A stretch of DNA of 64,000 nt, from assembly GCA_922989275.2 (NCBI GenBank), contig OV277872.1, positions 29,032,119 through 29,096,118 on the forward strand. Direction: 5' to 3'. Source of the DNA: Gari tellinella (lineage: Eukaryota; Mollusca; Bivalvia; Cardiida; Psammobiidae). Numbering within the stretch: the stretch's first letter is position 1; each line of letters opens with the position of its first letter. The notes beneath the pieces are model-generated. The model did no database searches. It was not told the DNA's origin and was given only the letters and a program-made list of their open reading frames with translations. Positions 22,447 through 34,100 of the stretch are shown here, one piece after another. The position numbers and the translations under genes were made by a program.

Positions 22447-22958
22447 TTAACTCATGGAGCCCTAGTGACGCATATATGCGTCCTTTACCAAATGTGTACA
22501 TGTGAATAGTATACATGTCCTATGCAAACAGTGTTGTCCCTGATCAGAGGGCTCATGCAGGAGCCCCTCTGATTATTGACATCACTGTTTGGCATTTTGC
22601 AATTTATTGCAAAAACCAATCCTAAATACATGTACAGTGGAGAAAACGTTATTCTTTCCCAATAAACGCGTTTACGCTAAAACTATTATTTCTATTGCAA
22701 ACAGCTTGGAGCCAGATCAGACGCCGGGTAACCCAGCGTCTGATCAGGCTCTAAACTGTTTGACACCAAGATAAACAAGAATTATCAGAATTGTTCCAAA
22801 GTTGTTCTTTTCAACGTTTTAGTGTTTTGCGTTTGCGTACGTTTGCGTTTAAACGGGAAAGAATAACGTTTTCTCCACTGTAGATCTAGTCTAAAATGGA
22901 CCAGCCTTTATTGCAAACTGGAATTTTCCATTGGAAGTTTCAGGGGATAATGGGTTAA
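22447..22958 (+). mobile_element. MITE family P, copy 2, split by MITE A
   Basis: The left part has TTAA, the motif GTACATGTGAATAGTATACA and the GATCAGAGGGCTC hairpin. The right part, GGAATTTTCCATTGGAAG ... GGGTTAA, resumes after the family A insertion at 22633-22882. Confidence 0.75.
22633..22882 (-). mobile_element. MITE family A, copy 3
   Basis: TA-flanked 250-bp copy with the variant TIR CAGTGGAGAAAACGTTATTC and cassette GACGCCGGGTAACCCAGCGTC. It lies inside family P copy 2. Confidence 0.9.
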
Positions 22959-22983
22959 GTGGAGCGTCTAACATCGGTGAGTG

Positions 22984-23349
22984 TACAGTGTCCCTTCTCT
23001 ACAACAGCCCTCCAAACAACGACTCACTCCTTACAACGACCCTTGCCGCTGTTTCCCAAACATTATAATTATGTTTAACGTTTTTGCTGCTGCAATATCG
23101 TCTGCTTAAAATTGCCGTCTGCTGTTTTTCTCAGTTACATAATGGACATGTTTACAGAAAAAACTTAATGACAAGTGACAAACAGCTTGAATCCAGATCA
23201 GACGCCGCGTTACGCGTAACGCGGCGTCTGATCTGGAATCAAGCTGTTTGCAAATGTAAGCCAATTTCCCTCTCTATAACGACTCCCTCCGAACAACGAA
23301 CACTATTGTTGTCTCCCAGTGGGTGTCCTTGTAGAGAGGGAACGCTGTA
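22984..23349 (-). mobile_element. MITE family D, copy 2
   Basis: TACAGTGTCCCTTCTCTACA ... GTAGAGAGGGAACGCTGTA. The central hairpin is lengthened by an internal duplication (CGCGTTACGCGTAACGCGG). Confidence 0.88.
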
Positions 23350-23969
23350 CTGTTTGTGTTTCCGAATCTTCATCTCGGAGAAATAGAAATGTTTACAATG
23401 ATATAATATAGTACGCGTGTATTCTATACAATTAGTATATTACTGAAATTCTAACCACAATCATATTTTTACTTGTTACGTAGAACTGAGTAATGCACCT
23501 CTTGCGTGTGCGAATCGATACGTAATATTTCGTTCGTAACCGTGAAAAAGTACATAGACGTGGGGCGCAATGAATTATTATTTGAGAGTATTCAAGAACA
23601 TCGCGAAAAAGATCAAGTAAAAGTCATCAAAATTTCCGGAACTCGGGATGCGGACTACCCGCTGTCGACCCACCTTAAAGGTTGTTTGCACTCTAAACGG
23701 ACGCCGAGGTCCATTATTTGAACTCTCTGCTGGAATGAATAAATAATTAACATTTTTATACTACATGTAGCACTCTTATAAGTGTTGTCAGTGTAGGTAC
23801 GAAATACAGTCGCTATATAATTGCCCTCATTTGGTTTACAATATAACTACTAATAATAATAATCTTAAGTCATTTATAGTGAGAATGTTATTAGAAGCTA
23901 AAACACTTTGTAGGAAAGTGTCTGATTTTGGCGTCAATTTCATCATCCGTTCATTACTTTTTGACTCAT
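23350..23969. other. Unassigned DNA
   Basis: One 71-codon open frame (23506-23721) shows no domain and lacks supporting splice or start context. Nothing else was recognised. Confidence 0.35.
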
Positions 23970-24221
23970 TTAACCCTTTACCCAATAGAAGCGCCTTTTA
24001 GCGGATATGATTTATTCATCCGCTGAAGAAAATAGTTCCAATTTAATCGGTAATGAATATGTATTACAGGGAATATTTTCTATATTAAAGCACATGATAG
24101 CTTAAAGCAGGCTGAAAGTAAAGCAGAATGCGCCCTAAGGCGCATTCTGCTTTACTTTTAACCTGCTTTAAGTAGTCATCTATCTTAAGTACTAGAAATA
24201 GGATATCAGGTAAAGGGTTAA
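23970..24221 (-). mobile_element. MITE family F, copy 3
   Basis: TTAACCCTTTACCCAATAG ... GGTAAAGGGTTAA. The interior AAAGCAGAATGCGCC/GGCGCATTCTGCTTT is nearly perfect. Confidence 0.88.
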
Positions 24222-24519
24222 GTGTAGAGTGGCGAAAAACAAAACTAAGAGGAAAACACAGTTTGTCAGAATTTACCCGGAGAGGTTGGAAACACCGAAC
24301 AATTTGTTGTCATTTCACAGTCAATACCCACTGTGGCCTCCATGTACCTGAATACATATCAGAAGACGTCGTCTCATGGAGTGTACGTAACGTTGAATAA
24401 CGGTATTTAGACAGGCGTGGCTATTCCAGCTGGAATGCGTATTCCTGTGGCCCGTTTTACTAAACAACTAACACAAACATTTTGCGTAAGTCAAAATCGT
24501 TTAACTCTTATTTTTCTAT

Positions 24520-24732
24520 CATAAACGTTTGCAAGCAGCAAATAGCCAGATCAGAGGACGCGCTAAAAGCAAATAATAGCCCGGAGTCTGATCAGGCTTC
24601 AAAATGTTTGCTGTCAAGGTTAAAATCAACATCCAGAATTGTCGAAAAATGTCATTTTCTTCATTTTATTACACAATGCGTTTGCGTTTCGTTTGCGTTT
24701 AAACGGGAAATGATAACGTATTATCCACTGTA
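24520..24732 (-). mobile_element. MITE family A, decayed copy
   Basis: The cassette (GATCAGAGGACGCGC...) and the end GCGTTTAAACGGGAAATGAT...TATCCACTGTA are recognisable. The left TIR is lost. Confidence 0.6.
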
Positions 24733-24816
24733 ATTTCGCCTTGAATGGCCGCTTCATACAGTTTTCTCCGCTATATTTCACCTTTTCACCACCAAATTGA
24801 CCTTCTGGTTTACCCC

Positions 24817-25030
24817 TTAACCCTTAGCCTGCCACTCACGAATATAGCTCCATATGCAAACAGCTTGGATCCGGATGAGACGCCGAATAACTCGGCGTCT
24901 CATCCGGATCCAAGCTGTTTGACACTCGGACAACATTTTCAGCAATTTTGAGCAACTTTGAAGCACTTTGAAACTTGAAGCAGACGAGAAATATAGCAGA
25001 CGACAATTTATTTGGCGGGCTAAGGGTTAA
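24817..25030 (+). mobile_element. MITE family E, copy 3
   Basis: Intact TTAA-flanked copy, CCCTTAGCCTGCC ... GGCGGGCTAAGGG, with cassette GACGCCGAATAACTCGGCGTC. Confidence 0.9.
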
Positions 25031-25189
25031 ACTGCCATGATATCTTCTGTTTTGAAACTTTTCTCTTTTCTAATAATTAAAGCTTAAATCAAAATGCTTG
25101 TCAAACACTTTGAACGCTGCGTCTGATCTGGATCAAAGCAGTTTGCAAATACAAGTCAGGTCACGATCGGCAGATAAAGGGTTAAAGAG

Positions 25190-25525
25190 GTTGGACAAAG
25201 ACTGCCATTTCTGTGGAATTTACCAAAATCTTCGGAATTTTCTGAATTTCTCCGGACGTACGGATCATTTGCCGAAATCTTCGGATTTCTACTCTTACTT
25301 TTAAAATTTGGAATTATATTAATATTTTACATTGAAAATGTTAATATGGGAGTCAAACAGTTAAGATTTAGATTAGACGCCGCGTTAAGCGGCGTCTGAG
25401 CTGGATCTATACTGTTTGCATAATAACGTTAGTGTAACAGAGCCTGGCAGCGAAAGGTTTAAAAGTACGATTCCTAAAATCGCGCTTGAAAATTTTGAAA
25501 TCTTAGGAATATTTATGAGCAAATT
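25190..25525 (+). mobile_element. MITE family G, decayed copy with cassette
   Basis: The left half resembles the CAGGGCTGCCATTTCTCCG element (ATCTTCGGATTT repeated). The right half, AAAGTACGATTCCTAAAATC, matches its other side. A cassette hairpin GACGCCGCGTTAAGCGGCGTC sits between them. Confidence 0.5.
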
Positions 25526-25767
25526 ATGGGTTTAAATGCAAGTCTATAAAAAACAAGTTATCTCGAACAATGTGCGAATGAGATTCATCTGTTGCTAATC
25601 AGTTTTCAATTATATACATGTATGTCCCGAACTGCTAAACACTCTATAGATATTTTCTATAACTGTGACAGACTAAGGTGTCTGGGAAATAACTTATATC
25701 TATGCATGCGTAATTTGGTATTTCAAGGACATTGTACAATGTACTACTGACCGATTGATAGTCGTAT

Positions 25768-26138
25768 TACAATGCTCCCTCCCTACCTACAATGGCCCGC
25801 CAAACATCGACTCCCTCCTTACAACGACCCTTGCCACAGTTTGCCTAAACATGGCAATAATGTCTAACGCATTTACCGCTGCAAAACCGTCTGCTTAAAA
25901 TTGTCGTCTGCTGGGTGTTTTTTTTTCAAAGTTGCATATAAGTTGACATTTTGACACAATAAATATAATGATGAGAGACAAACAGCTTGAATCCAGATCT
26001 GACGCCACGTGACGCGGCGTCTGTTCTGGATTCAAGCTGTTTGCAAATGTAAGCCAATTTCCCTTCCTATAACAGCTCCCCGCGAACAAAGCACACAATC
26101 TGTTTATCTTATTGGGTGTTGTTGTAGAGAGTGTGTAA
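25768..26138 (-). mobile_element. MITE family D, copy 3
   Basis: TACAATGCTCCCTCCCTACC start, cassette GACGCCACGTGACGCGGCGTC, right end GTTGTAGAGAGTGTGTAA degraded. Confidence 0.82.
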
Positions 26139-26384
26139 TTTGTTTGATGCCTATGTACTTTTAGTTTTTAACTATAGTGTCAACATGCCCTCTGCCATTA
26201 TATGCGGATATTACGTTTAAACCAAATAAAATGTTCTGTTCCATTCGGTGCTAATTAACTTTAGATTTGCTTTCTACGACCCCGTTTTGCAAATAAACTA
26301 TATTTTTGTAAGGAAACAATCAGACTTTCAACGCCTATTTGATAAGTGACAATGTAGTTCAATTATCTTGATTTTTGACCCATT

Positions 26385-26634
26385 TACAGTGGAGAATCTG
26401 TTATTCTTTCCCGTTTAAACGCAAACGTACGCAAACGCAAAGCACTAAAACGTAGAAAAGAACAACTTTTGGACAATTCTGATAATTCTTGTTTATCTTG
26501 GTGGCAAACAGTTTGGAGCCTGATCAGACGCCGGGTTACCCGGCGTCTGATCTTGCTCCAAACTGTTTGTATTGGAAATTATAGTTTTAGCGTAAACGTG
26601 TTTATTGGGAAAGAATAACAGATTATCCACTGTA
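26385..26634 (+). mobile_element. MITE family A, copy 4
   Basis: TA-flanked, 250 bp, intact cassette GACGCCGGGTTACCCGGCGTC. Confidence 0.92.
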
Positions 26635-26689
26635 CTTTGATCATTACTTCCAAGTACAGTCTAACCCCATTACTTCTAGGCAACGAGCT

Positions 26690-27053
26690 CTGTGGAACAG
26701 CGCCCCCTTTCTACAACGACACCCACAGGGAGACAAAAGTTGTGTGCGTTGTTCGGAGGGATTCGTTATAGGGAGGAACTTTGCTTACATTTGAAAACAG
26801 ATTGAATCCAGATCAGACGCCGCGTAACACGGCGTCTGATCTCTATTCAAGCTGTTTATCACTCGTCATTAATTTTTTTCTGTTAAAATGGCTATTTTGT
26901 AACTTTGAGCAAACTGCAGACGGCAATTTAAGCAAACGAAATTGCAGACGTGATTAGGTTGGACTTAATTGTCCTATTTAGGGAACTGCGACAAGGGTCG
27001 TTGTAAGGAGGGAGTCGTTGTTTAGAAGGCCGTTGTAAGGAAGGAGCTCTGTA
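26690..27053 (+). mobile_element. MITE family D, copy 4
   Basis: TTTCTACAACGACACCCA near the left, cassette GACGCCGCGTAACACGGCGTC, right end GGAAGGAGCTCTGTA. The left terminus is poorly preserved. Confidence 0.78.
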
Positions 27054-27216
27054 TTTTCAAAAAGGTTGAATCCTGCTAAGACGCCGATTGTTTCGGCGTC
27101 TGATCTTGGTCCAATATGTTTGACACTCATATCGATGTTTCTTCAATACAATGTTTAAATTATGGAAGAAATGGATTTGTTGGAGAAATTCACCAGGATG
27201 GCATGTAATTCAATTA

Positions 27217-27456
27217 TACAGTAGAGAAAACGTTATTCTTTCCCGTTTCAACGCAAACGCAAAAAACTTAAACGTAGAAATATGTCCATTTTTAGATATT
27301 TCTTACAATTCGTTTTTATCTGAGTGACAAACAATTTTGAGCCTGATCAGACGCCGGGTTTCCCGGCGTCTGATCTGGCTCCAAACTGTTTGCAGTGGAA
27401 ATAAACGTTTTTGCGTGAACGCGTTTATTGGGAAAGAATAAAACATTCTCCACTAT
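27217..27456 (+). mobile_element. MITE family A, copy 5
   Basis: CAGTAGAGAAAACGTTATTC left TIR, cassette GACGCCGGGTTTCCCGGCGTC. The right end is mutated to CTCCACTATG. Confidence 0.85.
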
Positions 27457-27496
27457 GGATAGATCAATAAATATGCGATTGTACATGTAACCTATA

Positions 27497-27746
27497 TACA
27501 GTGGAGAATCTGTTATTCTTTCCCGTTTAAACGCAAACGTACGCAAACGCAAAGCACTAAAACGTAGAAAAGAACAACTTTTGAACAATTCTGATAATTC
27601 TTGTTTATCTTGGTGGCAAACAGTTTGGAGCCTGATCAGACGCCGGGTTACCCGGCGTCTGATCTGGCTGCAAACTGTTTGCACTGCAAATAATAGTTTT
27701 AGCGTAAACGCGTTTATTGGGAAAGAATAACAGATTCTCCACTGTA
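27497..27746 (+). mobile_element. MITE family A, copy 6
   Basis: Near-consensus 250-bp copy, TA-flanked, 40 bp from copy 5 in the same orientation. Confidence 0.92.
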
Positions 27747-27844
27747 TAATTGAAAGTTGGAGAAATTTTGATAATGGTTGCAAACAGTTTGGATCCAGAT
27801 GAAATTCCGACAGTTTGAGTACAGATCTATAGTTATAGCCAAAA

Positions 27845-28086
27845 TGTGATTACTCCGCCTATTACACATTGCCCCATAGCATCTTTCTGGTTTTGAAAAC
27901 AGGTTATCACTTGAAGCAGGTTAAGGCGCATTCTGCTTTACTTTCAGCCTGCATTAAGCTTCAATCTGTGGTAATATAGAAACTATTTCTTATGGTGTCT
28001 ACTCATGACTGTATAAAGAGGAAGTATTGCCGTTAGAGAGAAATAAATTAAAGACGTAAAAACGTATTTATGGGGAAATGGGTTAA
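27845..28086 (+). mobile_element. MITE family F, copy 4 (left end eroded)
   Basis: Interior GGCGCATTCTGCTTTACTTT and right end AAATGGGTTAA. One hairpin arm is deleted. Confidence 0.65.
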
Positions 28087-28716
28087 GTTAATCTTTCGCC
28101 AGCTACAAGTTCAACTGATTCATATTTGTCGTCTTCAATTGCTTTTACAATACAATTCTCAAGCCAATTTAGCTTGAAACAGTAAGCAGGAGGGTCAAAC
28201 AGTTTGTGTCGTCACATGTTTTTGTGGGTGTGTCCTTGGACACATCCACAGTGTAGTTCAGGAAAAATCTCCAGACGGGGCTGAACAATACATCGAAGCA
28301 TTTAGCAGGGGGTGCTAAATAGCAGCTTCCGGATTACGCCGATTTTGTGAGCTTGGGCGGCTAAAAATAAAGGGCGATGTAAATGAGTCTGTGTGTTATT
28401 AACTATGGCCTTACACCTGGTGAACCCGATTTTCATTTTAATTTTGGATCTAAAACGTTTTAACTTAATCAATGAAAAGGATATTGACAAGTAGTTGTTA
28501 AACAAGGAAAGTATATAAATATTTTCCTTACGCGCAGGAATACAAAAGCCTACCAAGAGTATGTGAGGTCAACACCTGTTTATTTCACGCTGGTACCCGA
28601 ATCGACCCAGGGTCTGTTAATAAAACCTGGTACCATTTACCTAGGCACATGTCAACGCTTAGGCTCCGATGATGTCGTCTGCTTCAAAATTGCGTGCCTC
28701 AGTACATTGACTCTCT

Positions 28717-29210
28717 GTGCGATTTTACAGTTTAGATTCAGATGAATATTAACCTTCTGCACGTTACGGGCGATTTCGTGACTGTTGCTGCAAATAGTTT
28801 GGATCCAGTTCAGATCGTGATAAGAACTGTTTGACACTCGGTGCGATTTTAAAGTTCGGATCCAGATGAATATTTTCCTTCTGCACGTTACGTCGAATTC
28901 CTGATAATGGCTGCAAATAGTTTGGACCCAGACTAGATCGTGATACGATGTGTTTGGCACTCGGTGCGATTTTAGTTTGGATTCAGATGAATATTTACCT
29001 TCAGCATGTTACGGTCGATTTCGTGATTATTGCTACAAACAGGTTGGGTCCAGATCAGATCGTGATACGAACTGTTTGACACTCTGTGCGATTTTAGTTT
29101 CAATCCAAATGACTGCACGCTACGAGCGAATTCATGATTATTGCTGCAAATAGTTTGGATCCAGATCAAATCGTGATACGTACTGTTTGACCAATCGGGT
29201 GCGATTTATA
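28717..29210 (+). repeat. ~123-bp tandem repeat, four units
   Basis: Units begin GTGCGATTTT at 28717, 28841, 28963, 29086 and a final partial near 29199 (spacing 124, 122, 123, 113). Each carries GCAAATAGTTTGGATCC and AGATCGTGATACG. A decayed relative is scattered through 29690-29990. Confidence 0.88.
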
Positions 29211-31060
29211 AAGATATAAAATCAAAGTACTGTAGTACTGCAGGCTCGGACTTTCAGTTTAATGTAGAACAAAGTAATGCAGAAAGCTAATTATGGTGTT
29301 TCTGCATTACCATTGCCATGCAGTATCCTGCAGCGTTTAAAGACCCTAAAGAAGTTTGTAATGTGAATGTCTTATAATGCATCGTATGCTATGGCTACTA
29401 GGTGAATGTTTATTACAAGGGAGTAAATACGGTGTTTAAATCACCACAGGTACATACTAAGGATCCTGAGTTTAACTCAGTGCTGCTACTACACGGTTTA
29501 TCTGATAGTGACGTATCCAGCAACTGAAGCTCCATTGGATAGCATATGTAAACCCCGTGTGACAGGATTTGTTTGTTGGGGGAGCTAGACTCGCGCCAAT
29601 ATTTTTCTTAAGGATTCGATATAGGCTCTCCGAGCCAAAAAAAACCCCAATTTTCCAGAGTGATTATTTTGTAAAATCATTTTTTTGCAAATATTTTAGA
29701 TCGAGATGAGATCTGGTACAACTGCTTTACATTCGGATGCTATTCTATGTTGATATGAAATGCATTACAATCCACTAAGACGAAATTTGCAGACGAGACT
29801 TTCATACTTGATCAAGGAGAAGGCTAACTCAATTTGGAAGTATGATTATTGTTGGAAATAGTTTTAATCAAGACGATTATTAACCTTATACACGATACCG
29901 CGAATTCATTATTACTGTTGCAAATAGTTTGCATCCAGATTAGATCTGGATAAACTGTTTGACACTCTGCATGCTATTTTATGACGAAATACAATGCACA
30001 AAAATCACTCGTGTAGAAACATTAACTTTTAATTGCATCATGTATAAGCCAGCTCTCTTAAACACAAATTAACACTTCTGCATTTAAAAGTGTTTTAATT
30101 ATCAAATACTTATCGAGTATTAGTTACAGACAGTAAAGATTGCAATGGGTGTCATTATGATATCTACTAAACTCGCTGGAATACATTTTTATACATCAGA
30201 GTGTTAGCAGTGTGAACCAAGATCTCGCGTAACGCTGCGTCTAATCAAAATCCCAACTGTTCGACATATTTTAGATCAGACAATGTCATTATGACATTCC
30301 ATACATTACATTAAATTGTTGTTTTGACAGTTTGCAGCTAAAAATAGTTTGTTTTTTCTCAATTAAAAATCTTTCTGTCTGAAACCATGAAACAACGTTG
30401 TGTGCCTGCTGGGAAGCTCCGTACCGCACTGTATTGCTAGTTTAACCATGTGGTGTTTTAAACAACTTTAAGCTATAAAGTAATCCATTTATGACATAAA
30501 TAAAGCGTATCTATTTTTGCCGATGCATTTTATTGCAAATAAGTCAACATTTCTGTCAGTAACTAGAATCGATAGGTGCAAATCCGTTTACAAATTCTGT
30601 TGACGCTTTGCATCGGTCTTAGTGTTTTTAAAAATAATACACTTGAAACAAACTGTTACTTGGTTAATGCGGTCTTTGATAAATTATCTCCTATAGATAT
30701 ACTCCCTTCTGATGAGGTCATCAAATTTTGAAGGCCGAATGTGTACTGGAATAACACAGCAACGTGTCGCAATTACGATGTGTAGAAAGGTTATGTTACA
30801 CGTTGTTAAAATTACGTATTAAAAGTGGAATCTCGCGTGATTATGCAACTGCATCCGATCTACCAATCAAAATACATGTACAAACTTGGCAGCTGATGTA
30901 GATTTCTGGCTTAAAATGCTTTTGTCTGCTGTTGTCATAAAAGTATGACATTCGCGTGCGTTAACTGGGTTGATAATAATTGCACCTATTCAAGAACTAA
31001 TACTTTTATAGATTATATGCAAGTATACTCATTTTGATTTGTTATGATTTTACGTCGCTT
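29211..31060. other. Unassigned DNA with decayed repeats
   Basis: Degenerate relatives of the 123-bp unit (29690-29990), a small hairpin around AATGCAGAAAGC (29275-29310), and a half cassette near 30220-30255. No gene was recognised. Confidence 0.4.
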
Positions 31061-31307
31061 TTAACAGTATTTCAGTCATATCGCGACGTCAAGCTAAATA
31101 CAGGTGGAGGAAGACCCCAGAAGCCCTTTATGCACTGTTTCAGGCACAAATCGGCAACTGGGTAGAACCACCGACCTTCCGCAAGCCAGCTGGAAGGCTT
31201 CCCCACTTAAAATTCCGAACGACCCTACTGGGATTCGAACTCACAGCGGTGAGGAGCTTAGTGATATAAGTCACATAGACTATACCACTAGGCCACGGAG
31301 GCCCCCT
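31061..31307 (-). mobile_element. tRNA-derived SINE, copy 2
   Basis: Minus-strand head GGCCTAGTGGTATAGTC (A box) and GAGTTCGAATCCCAG (B box). The body is shared with 20188-20442. Better preserved than that copy. Confidence 0.75.
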
Positions 31308-31611
31308 GCAAGTATACTCAAAATTCGGTGAAACTGTTGTTGCTAGAGACTAAAGGTGAAAAATCTGTTAAATGCATTGTCAACTCATCAATGACTAATT
31401 TGCATATTTTCGACAATAATCGAACATTCTAAAACTAATAGCCATATGTAATTAAATGAAGGTTTTATAAAAAATTAAACCACATTTCTAGACACAATGT
31501 ATATAACTATAAGTTCTTGACGGAGTGCAAGTATTGTCAAAAAAGGATAATTGTGGCAAGAGTTATCTGCACTTGATGTTCTTAGAAATGCTAGAAAAGA
31601 CTTTATTTTTA

Positions 31612-32130
31612 GCTCACCCGAACGGAAGGCTAGATTAACTATTGTGAACGCTCTTCGTCCGCCGTACGTCCATATTTTCAAACAAAATCTTCTCTGAAAC
31701 CACAGACCTGATTTCAATCAAACTTTCTCAGAAGCATAAGTGCAAAAAAGTGACGAAAAATGTTCTGGCTAGAGTTTTCCCCCTTGCTGTGGAATTAATC
31801 GTTCGATCATATCCGTATAGACAACTGTGAATACATAAGTAAATCTTTAAAATTCTTCTCAGAAACTGAAAGACACAGACCTTTGATATTTGGTATGTTT
31901 TATAGTCTAGTGGTCTTCTACCAAGATTGTTCAAATTATAACCCCCTGATCAAACATGGTCCCACCTCGAATTTATCAGGTTTATCATAGGAAATCATTT
32001 AAAAATATTCTTCTCTGACACAGTATGACCCAGATCATTAATACAGGACATGTAGCTTTGCATCTTGGTACTCTACCAAGATTTTTCAAATTATGACCCC
32101 ATGTCAAAAAGGCCCTGCCCCGAGGCTGAT
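31612..32130 (+). repeat. Dispersed 'TTTTTAGCTCAC' repeat, copy 2
   Basis: TTTTTAGCTCACCCGAACGG, CGTCCGCCGTACGTCC and tandem related segments (CTACCAAGATT.TTCAAATTA at about 31918 and 32079) are typical of this molluscan repeat class. Confidence 0.55.
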
Positions 32131-32282
32131 CAGTTTTTCATAGACTTCTATAGGAAAACCGTCCAAAAATCTACATTGCATAACCATAAATCTAAGCATT
32201 TCAATAGTTTAATCAGAATAATAATGTGGGTTTCTGGGCGTATTGACGCATTGACGCGCCAAGAAGAAGATCACGAAAAGGT

Positions 32283-32315
32283 TCATTATGAAAGAATAAC
32301 GTCCTCTCCACTGTA
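32283..32315. mobile_element. MITE family A end remnant
   Basis: Only the right terminus GAAAGAATAACGTCCTCTCC...CTGTA remains. Confidence 0.55.
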
Positions 32316-32577
32316 GTAACTGTTTTTATCACATAAGCTGCGATCTGGGAGTGGCTAAAAGCCATAATGTAAATATCGTAATCCACTAGTGGAATATCGT
32401 TTTTTGAGCTCCGGTCAAGCCTGTTCGTCCAAAAGCGCTGCAAGTAGCAGGATACCAAATGACGGCTATTGCTATAACGTTAACGTAAACAACGTTACAG
32501 TTTGGCGGAACATCTATATAGCAGAGGGTCTACAAACTACCGCTTCAAATAGTTTAATCGGTGCTTGAAAGTGTTAT

Positions 32578-32704
32578 GTGATAAATAGAATCTCATATTC
32601 GTGCTCATTGTTTATCAAGGCTCGCGTCATATTAATTTTAGTCAACTCGTTCATTAAAAATGATAAATAATGAGCTCTCATACAATATCCTCTATTTATT
32701 TATA
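32578..32704. mobile_element. MITE family Q, copy abutting an exon
   Basis: Left GTGATAAATAG, internal CAAGGCTCGCG, right AATATCCTCTATTTATT match the hairpin element at 36379-36547. The right end supplies the pyrimidine-rich tract directly before the TATAG acceptor of the exon starting at 32706. Confidence 0.65.
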
Positions 32705-32705
32705 G

Positions 32706-33513
32706 ATTGTTCCTGTAGCGAGTCATGCGGTCGCTCCCAAAATTGTTGTTTCTCGGATTTGGATCGGTACAACCTAGTTGATAGAAGTCATCAGGAATGC
32801 TTGGTTCCGTCGACTTACTTCATTGATAACGAAGGCTTAACGACATTTAATATGGTGGTAGATAGATATCCAAATGGGAACAATGAACAATGCGGAAGTG
32901 ATGCAATGCCGTGTGGCAAAGATGAGCGTGCAACTGCTCTGGGCGCATTGTATCCTGTGTTCTCTCCAAAGACAGGGCGAATATACAAGAATATCCAATG
33001 CGCTAAATGCCACGGACTTGGTGAAGAAGATGTGATAACATGGAAGGCTGTTTTAATGTGCAAGCATGACAGAGTGCACTCTGACATTGCAGCAGCGTTT
33101 CCAAACATCTTTGAAGGCAACATGTCTCCAAACTGCGGAATTCAGTTCATTTATCCTGGCTTGAATGGAGATGTCGAACCAGAAATGTGTGCATTTAATC
33201 ATCGACAATGTTTAACCGGAAATTCTTTTAAAATACCAGATGAGTTAAATATGACTCATGATGAAGTTCGCAACGCATGTACGAGCGAATTTCAGTCCAT
33301 TTACATCGGTTCAAAAGTATTCAAGAACATATTTTGTGAAATATGCATACGCCAAAACACAAACATTCACATCCGTAAATTATGCAGTTCAATCATTCGC
33401 AACGACCAAAAATTATCACAAGCTGATTTAACCACACTCCTTGATGCAGATATAATCAACATGCTAGAAACAAGGACAGCGATAGCCAGGACCTTGCCTG
33501 TCGGCTACAAGAG
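32706..33513 (+). CDS. Exon of a cysteine-rich ectodomain protein (molluscan adhesion-receptor type)
   Basis: An internal exon of about 270 codons between acceptor TTTATAG|AT (phase 1) and donor AAGAG|GTAAAA (phase 2). It starts with a compact cysteine cluster, DCSCSESCGRSQNCCFSD, resembling a somatomedin-B-like module. It continues with paired cysteines in the arrangement C...PCG, KNIQCAKCHG, LMCKHD, MCAFNHRQC and IFCEICIRQN. This layout, especially 'Y.N..CA.C.G', recalls the N-terminal ectodomains of molluscan adhesion-type GPCRs and related orphan surface proteins (established from family style, not searched). An in-frame ATG at 32660 lies in MITE-derived intron sequence and is not the start; the signal-peptide exon is upstream and was not found. 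The partner exon at 38040 begins in phase 0, so at least one exon between them is unassigned. Extracellular or cell-surface location is inferred. Confidence 0.7.
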
Positions 33514-34100
33514 GTAAAAAAAATCTAGTCTAAATTCATTCACCCTTGAAACTTTGAATGGACAGTTCCAGTTATGCAACCATACAACCCCCTCCCCCTC
33601 CTCTCTAGACTTTTTACATCAGGGTACCAAAATGTGAAGAAGGGTCTATTGAATCGAAATCGCGAATGTACTCGAAAATAAGCTCTTTTAGGCTATGTGT
33701 ATTTTAACCATTTCCATTTTTTGCTAAGAGTACCGATACCTGAAAAATCATCTACTTGTTCAAAACATATAAAACTGGTACCAAATTGAAGATAAGATAT
33801 TGGGCCTATAATTTCAATATAATACTTTTATAAAGAACCTCATTTGCATAAATGTTAACATAAAAAATGTGGACAAAATGTAGAAATAACGTACCCAAAA
33901 AATGTGGGTTGCTATGGGAAACGGTTACAATACACATAGGCTTAAAGCGTTTATTTTGTTAGTGTATTCGCGATTGTGATTCAGAAGACCCTTCTGCACA
34001 TGTTGGTACCCATGAAAAATGTATAGTGGTTCATGGTAGACCCTACTGGGCCCCAGAGTAAGTCCTTTGTTTTGACTAGTTAGGGACTTCAAATTAGGTC
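33514..34100. other. Intronic DNA, nothing recognised
   Basis: Follows the exon donor. AT-rich, no repeat termini identified. Confidence 0.4.

Noticed and set aside
23506..23721. 71-codon frame with mixed composition
   Set aside because: No domain, no repeat explanation and no start or splice support; too short to call.
27316..27783. 155-codon minus-strand frame across two MITE A copies
   Set aside because: Its repeated sequence is the translation of the MITE TIRs and cassette; the same peptide recurs at other A copies, so it is not a protein gene.
28652..29169. Open frames on both strands with repeated 'SNSSYHDL' blocks
   Set aside because: They are produced by the 123-bp tandem repeat being open in some frames; no start or splice context.
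28717..29210. CRISPR-like array
   Set aside because: Units are ~123 bp, degenerate throughout, with no unique spacers, and the DNA is eukaryotic.
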